Positions 56,804 to 64,000 of a DNA stretch of 64,000 bases are shown in pieces. Made by a program: the position numbers and the translations under genes. Each line of letters opens with the position of its first letter. Positions within the stretch are counted from its first letter, which is position 1. The DNA is from Flexithrix dorotheae DSM 6795 (GTDB taxonomy: Bacteria; Bacteroidota; Bacteroidia; Cytophagales; Flammeovirgaceae): contig NZ_KB903442.1 in NCBI RefSeq assembly GCF_000379765.1, positions 62,001 to 126,000 on the forward strand, in the 5' to 3' direction. The notes under the pieces are model-generated. The model had not been told where the DNA came from. It saw nothing but the letters and a program-made list of their open reading frames with translations, and did no database searches.

Positions 56804-57246
56804 CTGGTTTATTTTTGCAATCTCCAAGCTTTCAGTTGTAAAATTTTCATTCGCCAAAATTAAAGATTACCATAACTTTTCCAAGTATTTCAAACTTTCT
56901 AATTACACAAAAACCCACAGGGCCTAAAGCAGCTAAGTTAGCCTTGAATGGTGAAATAAAGCTCAGGGAATTGCGCAATCCAAAAGGAAACCGCACGTCC
57001 CTATCCCATAAGCACTGGATTCCTGCCCTAAAGCAAGGCTAGTAACAAGCTGATTCATCATGAGGTTTGTAGTGAAGTAAAAGGAACGGGGAATTTAGCT
57101 TTTTACTCCTGTCTACCAAAAAAAAGAAGGAATACAAACAGCCTCATTCGAACTGCTCCTATTCCACTAAGGTTGTTTGCCAGACCAGAACCTTACCTTT
57201 ATTAATTGTCTGAAAACTTTTCCTTTTATTCTTAACCAAAGATTTC
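56804..57246. other. Spacer with possible gene remnant
   Basis: About 440 bp. From 56842 to 57042 one plus-strand frame is open for 66 codons but has no ATG; its C-terminal part (LALNGEIKLRELRNPKGNR, HWIPALKQG) looks protein-like. It is somewhat richer in G and C than the surroundings. The right part is the 3' region of the sulfatase gene. No terminator is clear. Confidence 0.4.
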
Positions 57247-58887
57247 TCAATTCATTTTCAAACGTTTCACACTATCCATTTCTACTTTGGTTAAGGCATT
57301 AACTTTTTTAGCCCAGACCTCATAAGCTTTTGAGAGGACCTCCACCTTATCTGGATATTGGGCAGCGAGGTTTTGTTGTTCAGTTGGATCTTCTTTCAAA
57401 TCGTAGAGTTCCCATTGATTATATATTCCATTTTTACCCCTAATTTTATATGGAGAAATTAATTTCCAATCTCCAACCCGTATAGCTCGATGAAATTCGT
57501 GTTCCCAATACATGGTATCTCTCTTAATTGACTTTTCCCCATAAAAAGCAGAGAGCAAAGAAGTTCCTACAAAAGGAGTGATTTTCCTGTTTTCAATCTT
57601 TGAAGGATATTCAGCCTCAGTCAGGTCTAAAAAAGTAGGTAATATATCAGTGATATGTCCAACGGTTTTTGAGTCTATTTTTCCTGCTGGAACTTTATTT
57701 GGATAAGACACAATCAAAGGCGAAATGATTCCCCCTTCGTGTAAATATGATTTAAAATAAGCAAATGGTGTATTTCCAGCGTTTGCCCAAGCTGTTCCAT
57801 AACTAGGAAAAGAATTTGGACCACCAGGAACACCATCTGTGGGGTGATTGCTCCAGGGAGCATTTAAAGGAACAGGGTCTTCATAACAAGCACCATTGTC
57901 TGACATAAATACGATCAATGTATTATCCAATTGATTTTTCTCTTCAAGTGTTGATAAAAGTCGCCCGATATTTCTATCCAGGTTGGCCATCACCCCTGCA
58001 TAAAGTGCCATTTTTGAGTCCCAATCTTGCTGAACAGAATCTGATAAGCTACTCCATGCGGGAACAGAGTGGAAACGTTCAGATAAAGTGTGTTTCTCTA
58101 AGAGAATTCCTAATTCTTTCATCCTTTCAAAGCGCTTTGTTCTCAAACTATCCCAACCCAGCAGATATTGACCCTTATAAGGGTCAATATCTTCTTGAGG
58201 GGCATGCAAAGGCCAATGAGGTGCATTGTACGCCAGATACATGAAAAGGGGAGAGTTGAAGTCATGACGTTCCACAAAAGCCATAGCCGTATCCGTAAAA
58301 GTTGTAGTGGCATAAAAACCTTCTTTTGGGAGGTAAGACTCACTATTATATGTTATCATTAATGAATCTTGGTTTTTTAACCAAGGAGAACGATTGTAAT
58401 AGTTCATGGCTCCTTCCACCAGGGTAAAGGACTGTTGAAAACCTTTTTTATCCGGCCAATATTCGCTTTCATTTCCTAAATGCCATTTACCAACATGGTA
58501 CGTTCTGTAGCCATTTTCACTTAAAACTTCTGCAATAGTCGTGGCATTGTTAGTAATTCTTCCGCTATACGAATGATGCCCATGATCCACATTTTGATGC
58601 CCCATTCCCGCCTGGTGAGGATACAAACCCGTCATTAATGAAGCCCGAGAAGGACAACATCTGGCGTTATTATAGAACTGAGTGAATCGAGTTCCTTTTT
58701 CAGCTAATAAGTCAATATTTGGGGTAGAAATTTCTCCTCCGAAACAACCGATGTCTGAATAACCCATATCATCAACCAGAATTAAGATGATGTTAGGCGC
58801 TTGATTTTCAGATGTCTGCTCTTCCTCAATACTACAACTGACTAGGAAAAATGTACATAGAAGGATATGGGTAATATGGTATTTCAT
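57247..58887 (-). CDS. Type I sulfatase lipoprotein
   Basis: 546-residue formylglycine sulfatase from the start at 58887, which opens a lipoprotein signal (LVSC, Cys18); the frame continues upstream to an ATG at 58929. Metal ligands in NIILILVDDMGYSDIG, formylglycine motif CCPSR with Cys77 as the modified residue, then GKWHLGN, APHWPLHA and MSDNGA. Ends with YWEHEF and the GDWKLISPY region typical of the C-terminal subdomain. Close in layout to the sulfatase at 62-64 kb (both VDDMGYSD and CCPSR), so they are a duplicated pair, possibly for different sulfate positions. Last gene of the GH78 operon, 66 bp after the esterase. A perfect 30-bp palindrome lies inside it. Confidence 0.93.
   Translation of the reverse strand: MKYHITHILLCTFFLVSCSIEEEQTSENQAPNIILILVDDMGYSDIGCFGGEISTPNIDLLAEKGTRFTQFYNNARCCPSRASLMTGLYPHQAGMGHQNVDHGHHSYSGRITNNATTIAEVLSENGYRTYHVGKWHLGNESEYWPDKKGFQQSFTLVEGAMNYYNRSPWLKNQDSLMITYNSESYLPKEGFYATTTFTDTAMAFVERHDFNSPLFMYLAYNAPHWPLHAPQEDIDPYKGQYLLGWDSLRTKRFERMKELGILLEKHTLSERFHSVPAWSSLSDSVQQDWDSKMALYAGVMANLDRNIGRLLSTLEEKNQLDNTLIVFMSDNGACYEDPVPLNAPWSNHPTDGVPGGPNSFPSYGTAWANAGNTPFAYFKSYLHEGGIISPLIVSYPNKVPAGKIDSKTVGHITDILPTFLDLTEAEYPSKIENRKITPFVGTSLLSAFYGEKSIKRDTMYWEHEFHRAIRVGDWKLISPYKIRGKNGIYNQWELYDLKEDPTEQQNLAAQYPDKVEVLSKAYEVWAKKVNALTKVEMDSVKRLKMN
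58163..58192. repeat. Perfect 30-bp palindrome within the sulfatase gene
   Basis: AGATATTGACCC and GGGTCAATATCT flank the self-complementary centre TTATAA, with no mismatch. On the minus strand it encodes DIDPYKGQY inside the sulfatase. The homologous position in the other sulfatase gene has no such symmetry. Confidence 0.9.
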
Positions 58888-58953
58888 TAACAATAATTGT
58901 TTTTTCTTTTCATATTTATGGAAGCTCAATGATATTTGGGGCTAAATTCCACT

Positions 58954-59853
58954 TTAATCAAGCAACTTAGCTTTCAAAAATGCCAACCTGGTTTCATATT
59001 TCGTTTCAGCATTCGGGTATTTCAAATCAGCCTCAACGCCCAGCTCATCCATCTTTTCTTTGAGTTTTATACCAAAAATCACATGATGAATTTTCCATCC
59101 ATTTCCTTTTCCGGAAGGAGACTCATCAGGAGGCATACTATATTCCATGAAAATAGGCGGATCATCACTTGAAATAATGGATATCGCTGATATACTTTCT
59201 ATCGTTTTAATGCGCACCTTTTCGGTTAATTTCCCATAAAATTGCTCGCTTGTGGTACGGTATCTATCAAACTCAGGAATCCATTTTTTCCATAAAGTAG
59301 AGTCCATCGTGGTCTGTCCTCCATTAGTTGCCACACAAACAAGGCGAGACGATTCTCTTTCCACAGGGTCCTTTGCATTTGGGCTGGCCATTTCATCACT
59401 AAATGCAAGCCACATAGACAATTGTGCTCCTGCAGAACCTCCAAATGCAGCAACTTTGGTTTTGTCTATTTTCCATTCCTCAGCATTTGTTCGGATAAAT
59501 TGCAAGGCTCGTAAAACATCGTGGTGGGCTGCAGGTAAGGGGGCTTGCTTAAGAAAACGGTAATTGATTGCTGCAACTGAAATCCCCGATTCAAGTAAAT
59601 TTTCCAATAAACCAACATTCAGACTTTCCTTGCGTCCACCTACAAAGCCACCTCCGTGTATGTAAAGAGCAATTGGGGTAACTTTAGTAGTATCGGCAAA
59701 CCAGATATCAAATACATTTCTTTCATGAGTCCCGTACTTCACATTGGCCATGTCAGGTGTTGGGCGCTCTTTTTTTTGAGCTAGAGAGCACGAGACACTT
59801 ATTATATGTAGACTCAGTAATATCAATACTTTATTAAAAAATTTATTTTTCAT
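58954..59853 (-). CDS. Alpha/beta-hydrolase, probable carbohydrate esterase
   Basis: 299-residue exported hydrolase of the hormone-sensitive-lipase-like class. Signal region with ISVSC or SLAQ cleavage, oxyanion-hole motif HGGGFVGG, nucleophile GGSAGA (Ser140), and a likely Asp/His pair in SSDDPPIFM and HHVIFG. BD-FAE-like esterases of this class remove acetyl or similar groups from plant and algal glycans. It lies 12 bp after the GH78 gene and 66 bp before the sulfatase gene, so it probably de-esterifies the same polysaccharide, inferred from context. Confidence 0.85.
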   Translation of the reverse strand: MKNKFFNKVLILLSLHIISVSCSLAQKKERPTPDMANVKYGTHERNVFDIWFADTTKVTPIALYIHGGGFVGGRKESLNVGLLENLLESGISVAAINYRFLKQAPLPAAHHDVLRALQFIRTNAEEWKIDKTKVAAFGGSAGAQLSMWLAFSDEMASPNAKDPVERESSRLVCVATNGGQTTMDSTLWKKWIPEFDRYRTTSEQFYGKLTEKVRIKTIESISAISIISSDDPPIFMEYSMPPDESPSGKGNGWKIHHVIFGIKLKEKMDELGVEADLKYPNAETKYETRLAFLKAKLLD

Positions 59854-59865
59854 GTAAAATAGAAT

Positions 59866-62244
59866 TTAAAATTTTATCTTATTCATTCCCGCACTTAGCT
59901 TTAGCTCCCGCATTTGCCATTGAAGGACTACTTCTATTTTTTCAGGAATTGAAACCGTACCTGTAACTTTCTCATTTTTCTTCTGTAAATCAATTCTAAT
60001 CTCTCCTTTGGGATGAGGAAATGTTACTTTCATTTCATCACCCTGAGCAAAACTGGGCTTGATTTGTACTTTCTTGAATTCTGGCGTCAGTGGAGATATT
60101 CCCCCAATAATTTTCAATAAATGATAGTTGGGACTTGCTCCCCAGCCATGTGATTCACTTCGGCTGTTGGGGCCTGTCTCCGGCCAGGTGGTTACCCCTA
60201 ATTCCATGACTTCCTCCCATACCTGAAGATTATTTGGATACTCATCAGCTAAACCTGCTTTTTCCAATGCTTCAAATACATAGAATGACCAATAAAGTGT
60301 AGCTTGGGTCATTTCTTCATTTTGAAGAACTTTATCCATAATCTTTTTGGCTTCTTCTCCTTGCGAAATCCCTGTTAAAATTGCCATACAATTGGTGTGT
60401 TGCGAGAGCATTGAAGCATTATTTGGGACATCGGTAAATAATTGAATTTCCTCGTTCCAATATTTTTCCCGGATACTCTTTGTTAGCTTTTCAGCTGTTT
60501 CTGCATAAGTTTTTTCAAAATAAGGATTTCCGGCATATTGTTCTAAGGCAGTTGCCCATTGCAAGGCCATTAAATAATGTAAATCCGCTAATGCTGAATA
60601 GCCGTCTTCATCTTGAGGAGTTTCCCCGGCTTTAAATGACCAGTCCACAAACTTGTGATAGTCCAAAGGTTTCAGGGTTGCATTCTCACGTTCTTTTTGT
60701 TGAAAATAATTGAGTATCTGACGTACTACAGAAAGTTTGGAAGCAACTAATTCAGGATCTTCAAAGTGCATCATATAATCGTACAACATCCCTATCCAGT
60801 AGAGGGAAAAATTAGGAATGTAGTACATACTGTTAGTAGGATATCTTGCCGAAAGAAAGCCTTCATCGTTGATTGACCAGGAAAACTGCTCAATGGCATT
60901 TTTCCCTAAAGTAGAATCTCCATAGTTGTAATAGCTTACCAGGGCCTGCACCCGTGTATCACCCTCAAACTGACTTTCCTCATAATATGGGCAGTCCATG
61001 AAATGCTCATGTGAACACGCCATTATGGTACGGTGCCCAATTTCCATCATCTTTTGAAATTGATTATTGTCAACAGCACCTTTTTTGTCTTTTAAGGAAA
61101 AAGATGCTTTTTGCCGGAAAGGATAATATGACGTTATCCCTGAATAATCATTGACAATAAGTGCCTCCTCCTTGGTTTCAATAGTGAGTTCTACATAACG
61201 AAATGCTCTCCACCAAAATGGCTTGAATATTCTGTTTTCTCCTCCATCAGCAATAAACCTATCGTAATAACCAAAAAAAGTTTTTCCTTCTACCTCGTTA
61301 CGATTGCCTTTATTTTTCTTTTTGGGATCTCCGATATAAGGAGCTTCTACATAAGTACAAGTAATGACTGCATTTTTTCCTTTGCTCACTTCTAATACTG
61401 GATACGCAGTCACTTCATACCCCCAGTCCAACACCATTCGAGCTGTGGTGTGGGGTGGAACATAAACTTTTCCCTCTTCTTTTGGAAATTTCCCTTCCAC
61501 TTTTATATTTTCTTCAATTCTTAAAGATTGAAACTTAGCAGAAGTGAGTTCTTCATGTACCAAAGTTCGAGGAGTTAGTTTCCATCTACTTGCCCATTTA
61601 CAGCCTTTAGCATAGGCCCTTTCAACTATTTTAGCCGTTTCCCAATAGCTATCCTCAAAACCCCTCTGATTCCAATCCCAAATGAGTTGATTACCTTCTA
61701 TAATTTCTCTCGAGCCACCACCATAATACCCATTCACTTGTGATGGATCAATCAGATTAGGAGAATAAGCAGAATCGTGTTTTCCCTTCCAATTGTCTTT
61801 GTTAGTATTTAAAAACTGATACTGTTTATCATCGGCACAGAGTAAAAAACCAGTTTGAACTGTCAGTCGGGAATCTGGTGGATGCGAGCCATAGTTTAAA
61901 ACCGAAGCGGCTATAATATTTTTCCCTTCTTTTAGATAAGGGGCAATGTCTGTGCTTTCATAATACCAATGTCTTAAATCCCCTGTCAATGGTCCCCAAG
62001 TAACCATTTCTCCATTTACAAAAAGTTGATAGCGTGTATCCCCAGATGTATGCACAATCAGCTGCTCAGGTATCGCATCCAATTCAAAAGCTTTCCTAAA
62101 GTAATGCACAGCGTATTCTTTCTGAGGGCCATTAGTGGTTATCCATTGAGCAGGCCAAACTTGAGTAAGATCAACTTTCTGAGCATAAATGTTTAAAGTA
62201 GAAAAATACAATATGGACAGAAAGTATATTTTTTTCATTTTCAA
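59866..62244 (-). CDS. GH78-type alpha-L-rhamnosidase, secreted
   Basis: Inverting exo-glycosidase predicted to release terminal alpha-L-rhamnose. The 792 residues have a signal peptide (to about residue 21, IYAQ), N-terminal beta-sandwich domains with a DTRYQLFVNGEMV segment, then an (alpha/alpha)6 barrel. Catalytic cluster DCPYYEESQFEGD contains Asp417, Glu422 and Asp429, with the +5 and +12 spacing of the acidic residues known in Bacillus RhaB. SESHGWGASPNYHL at about 705 matches the second conserved motif. A beta-sandwich forms the C-terminus. Follows the right-edge sulfatase by 112 bp and overlaps nothing. Some GH78-like proteins act on other deoxyhexoses or are GH106-like; the motifs favour GH78. 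Confidence 0.88.
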   Translation of the reverse strand: MKMKKIYFLSILYFSTLNIYAQKVDLTQVWPAQWITTNGPQKEYAVHYFRKAFELDAIPEQLIVHTSGDTRYQLFVNGEMVTWGPLTGDLRHWYYESTDIAPYLKEGKNIIAASVLNYGSHPPDSRLTVQTGFLLCADDKQYQFLNTNKDNWKGKHDSAYSPNLIDPSQVNGYYGGGSREIIEGNQLIWDWNQRGFEDSYWETAKIVERAYAKGCKWASRWKLTPRTLVHEELTSAKFQSLRIEENIKVEGKFPKEEGKVYVPPHTTARMVLDWGYEVTAYPVLEVSKGKNAVITCTYVEAPYIGDPKKKNKGNRNEVEGKTFFGYYDRFIADGGENRIFKPFWWRAFRYVELTIETKEEALIVNDYSGITSYYPFRQKASFSLKDKKGAVDNNQFQKMMEIGHRTIMACSHEHFMDCPYYEESQFEGDTRVQALVSYYNYGDSTLGKNAIEQFSWSINDEGFLSARYPTNSMYYIPNFSLYWIGMLYDYMMHFEDPELVASKLSVVRQILNYFQQKERENATLKPLDYHKFVDWSFKAGETPQDEDGYSALADLHYLMALQWATALEQYAGNPYFEKTYAETAEKLTKSIREKYWNEEIQLFTDVPNNASMLSQHTNCMAILTGISQGEEAKKIMDKVLQNEEMTQATLYWSFYVFEALEKAGLADEYPNNLQVWEEVMELGVTTWPETGPNSRSESHGWGASPNYHLLKIIGGISPLTPEFKKVQIKPSFAQGDEMKVTFPHPKGEIRIDLQKKNEKVTGTVSIPEKIEVVLQWQMRELKLSAGMNKIKF

Positions 62245-62356
62245 GGCGATTAATATATTAAATGTTAATTTTCTAAGAAATCCTTAAGTTTAAGTGATGA
62301 AATTACATCCAGTTTTTTTACTTTTTCAGACTTGTTCCTTCCCCTTTCCAACCTTG

Positions 62357-64000
62357 CTAGAATTTACCTGCCGGAGCCAACCCTCTTTCTTTCTTCCATG
62401 CGGCTTTCATGTCAAAAAATTCTTGAGGAGAGACTACCCAGTTCGCTTCAGCCCATGCTTCGTATTTGGCAATCATATTTTTAGCCAAAGCTTCTTGTTG
62501 TTCAATGACATTATTCATTTCACTTGGGTCTTCCTTTAGATTAAATAGTTGCCATTCTATCTGAGCATTCCACCCGGTTTCATCTATATAATATTTGTTG
62601 CTGACTAATTTCCAGTCTCCTTCACGCATGGCTCTTACACCTTCATGCTCCCAAAACAAAGCATCATGTCCACTTACAGGTTCTCCTTTCAAAGCAGGTA
62701 AAAATGATTTACCGGTAGCTTCCGGAATTGATTTACCATTGAGTTCTTTTGGGTATTCTACGCCAGCGATATCCAGACTTGTGGGCAATATATCCATGAT
62801 ATGGCCCAGATAATTGTTATTTAATCCTCCCTTGGCAATTTGCTTTGGCCAGTGAGCAATAAATGGTGTAGCAATACCACCTTCCTGGACCCAGGCCTTG
62901 TAATAACGGAAAGGCGTGTTACTTACATTCGCCCAGTGTGCGCCATAAGTAGGAAAAGATCTTTCCGAACCTAATTCACCATCTGTAGGATAAATCACTT
63001 TTCGCATACGTTCTGGACTCCCACCATTATCAGAAACAAAAACTATTAAGGTATTGTCTAATTCCCCTTTTTCCTCCAATGCTTTGATTACACGACCTAT
63101 TCCCTGATCCATGCGATCTATAACTGCGGCATAAAGTGCCATTAACGTTTCAAAACCTTCTCTTTCCTCCTCAAGAATATCTTTCCAAGCCGGTAAATCC
63201 TCCGATCGCATAGATAGCGGTGTGTCATCTGAAATAATGCCCATTGCTTTCATCTTCTCGTATCGCTGAACACGCAGGCTGTCCCAGCCCATCGAATATT
63301 TTCCCTTATACCGGGCTATATCTTCAGGAAGTGCATGAAGTGGCCAGTGAGGTGCCGTGTATGCCAAATACATAAAAAATGGCTTTTCATCATCCTCTTC
63401 TATGAATTGTACAGCATAATCACTGAAAGCATCTGTCATGTAGAAATCCTTACCCGGACGATACAATTCACCATTCAATGTTAACTTCAGGTGAAGTGAG
63501 TCTTGCGTTTTTGTATAAGGCTTTAGGTTGTAGTAGCTAGAAGCTCCATTTACGAACGTAAAATCTTTTTGGAAGCCTTTGTGCTTAGGCCAGTATTTTT
63601 CTTCGCTACCAACATGCCATTTACCCACGTGGTATGTATTGTATCCCTCAGGCTGAAGCACTTGTGCAATCGTTGGTGCATCTTCACGGATAGCCTCTTC
63701 ATAACCCGGGCGCCCAAAATCCTGCGTCATTGACCCAATGCCAGCGAGGTGTGGGTATTTACCCGTTAGTAAAGAAGCTCTGGAAGGACAGCATCTGGCA
63801 GCATTGTAAAACTTGGTCATTCGCATGCCATTCTCAGCCAATCTATCAAGATTAGGCGTTTGTATTTCGCTACCAAAACAGCCTAAGTCCGAATAGCCCA
63901 TGTCGTCAGCAAGAATGACAATGATGTTGGGACGGGCATCTTTCGTACTGTCTTCAACGATTTGTTGCTTTTGTTTTGGTTGGCACGAAGCCATGAATAT
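62357..64000 (-). CDS. Type I sulfatase, 5' end outside window
   Basis: 547 residues in the window, starting inside a lipoprotein signal: residues IFMASC run into the right edge, so the ATG at 63994 is not the true start. Metal-binding NIIVILADDMGYSDLG, formylglycine motif ARCCPSRASLLTG, GKWHVGS, APHWPLHA, VSDNGGSP and the C-terminal WEHEGVRAMREGDWKLVSN are all present. The overall scheme, including the YKGKYSMGWDSLR segment, matches the sulfatase at 57 kb and the SulfAtlas S1_4-type layout (inference). First visible gene of the rhamnosidase operon. Confidence 0.93.
   Translation of the reverse strand: MFMASCQPKQKQQIVEDSTKDARPNIIVILADDMGYSDLGCFGSEIQTPNLDRLAENGMRMTKFYNAARCCPSRASLLTGKYPHLAGIGSMTQDFGRPGYEEAIREDAPTIAQVLQPEGYNTYHVGKWHVGSEEKYWPKHKGFQKDFTFVNGASSYYNLKPYTKTQDSLHLKLTLNGELYRPGKDFYMTDAFSDYAVQFIEEDDEKPFFMYLAYTAPHWPLHALPEDIARYKGKYSMGWDSLRVQRYEKMKAMGIISDDTPLSMRSEDLPAWKDILEEEREGFETLMALYAAVIDRMDQGIGRVIKALEEKGELDNTLIVFVSDNGGSPERMRKVIYPTDGELGSERSFPTYGAHWANVSNTPFRYYKAWVQEGGIATPFIAHWPKQIAKGGLNNNYLGHIMDILPTSLDIAGVEYPKELNGKSIPEATGKSFLPALKGEPVSGHDALFWEHEGVRAMREGDWKLVSNKYYIDETGWNAQIEWQLFNLKEDPSEMNNVIEQQEALAKNMIAKYEAWAEANWVVSPQEFFDMKAAWKKERGLAPAGKF

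Noticed and set aside
58168-58362. Plus-strand ORFs across the sulfatase palindrome as a separate gene
   Set aside because: They are antisense to a well-conserved sulfatase frame and have no protein-like features.
62357-63994. Complete sulfatase starting at 63994
   Set aside because: The frame continues into the window edge with a lipobox (MASC) directly after this Met, so the signal peptide start is outside.

Overview
The window is AT-rich DNA of a glycan-degrading member of the Bacteroidetes, most likely a marine Cytophagales-type bacterium. The evidence is four paired or single SusC/SusD-type outer-membrane genes (two complete pairs), Bacteroidetes-style ECF sigma/FecR modules, a hybrid two-component system (HTCS), C-terminal sorting domains of the type IX secretion system, many surface lipoproteins and three sulfatases. 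No rRNA, tRNA, CRISPR array, integrase or transposase was recognised.

Positions 1-36.5 kb are almost entirely minus-strand and form one or more polysaccharide utilisation loci (PULs). In transcription order (right to left): a secreted beta-glucuronidase (GH2), an alpha/beta-hydrolase lipoprotein with a PKD-like tail and a PKD lipoprotein likely to bind glycan; then two consecutive cassettes, each ECF sigma - FecR - STN-bearing SusC - SusD, with a beta-helix lipoprotein between them; then an HTCS regulator, a 2795-residue double-GH9 enzyme with three CBM6 modules, and a sulfatase cut by the window edge. A cellulase-family backbone enzyme with a beta-glucuronidase suggests a glucuronate-bearing beta-glucan or similar anionic polymer, but the substrate is not proven.

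Positions 36.7-44.6 kb carry a membrane-anchored AraC-type regulator, a three-gene RND efflux operon (adaptor, pump, outer-membrane factor) and a small orphan gene. Positions 45-53.5 kb are on the plus strand: a Kelch/FN3 protein exported by type IX secretion, an unrecognised secreted protein and a translationally coupled TPR histidine kinase/LuxR-type regulator pair. Positions 53.6-57 kb (minus) hold a TPR protein, a Gdx/SugE-type guanidinium exporter, a small predicted outer-membrane protein and an esterase lipoprotein.

Positions 57.2-64 kb (minus) are a second catabolic operon: sulfatase - GH78 alpha-L-rhamnosidase - esterase - sulfatase, pointing to a sulfated, rhamnose-containing algal polysaccharide (ulvan-like). 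Its first gene runs off the right edge.

The most notable items are the second GH9 module, which has Gln where the first has its probable catalytic Glu; the doubled sigma/anti-sigma/SusCD cassettes in front of an HTCS; the beta-helix and GGSGG-hydrolase lipoproteins as possible unclassified carbohydrate-active enzymes; a perfect 30-bp palindrome inside a sulfatase gene; and a 12-bp-arm inverted repeat just upstream of one ECF sigma gene.
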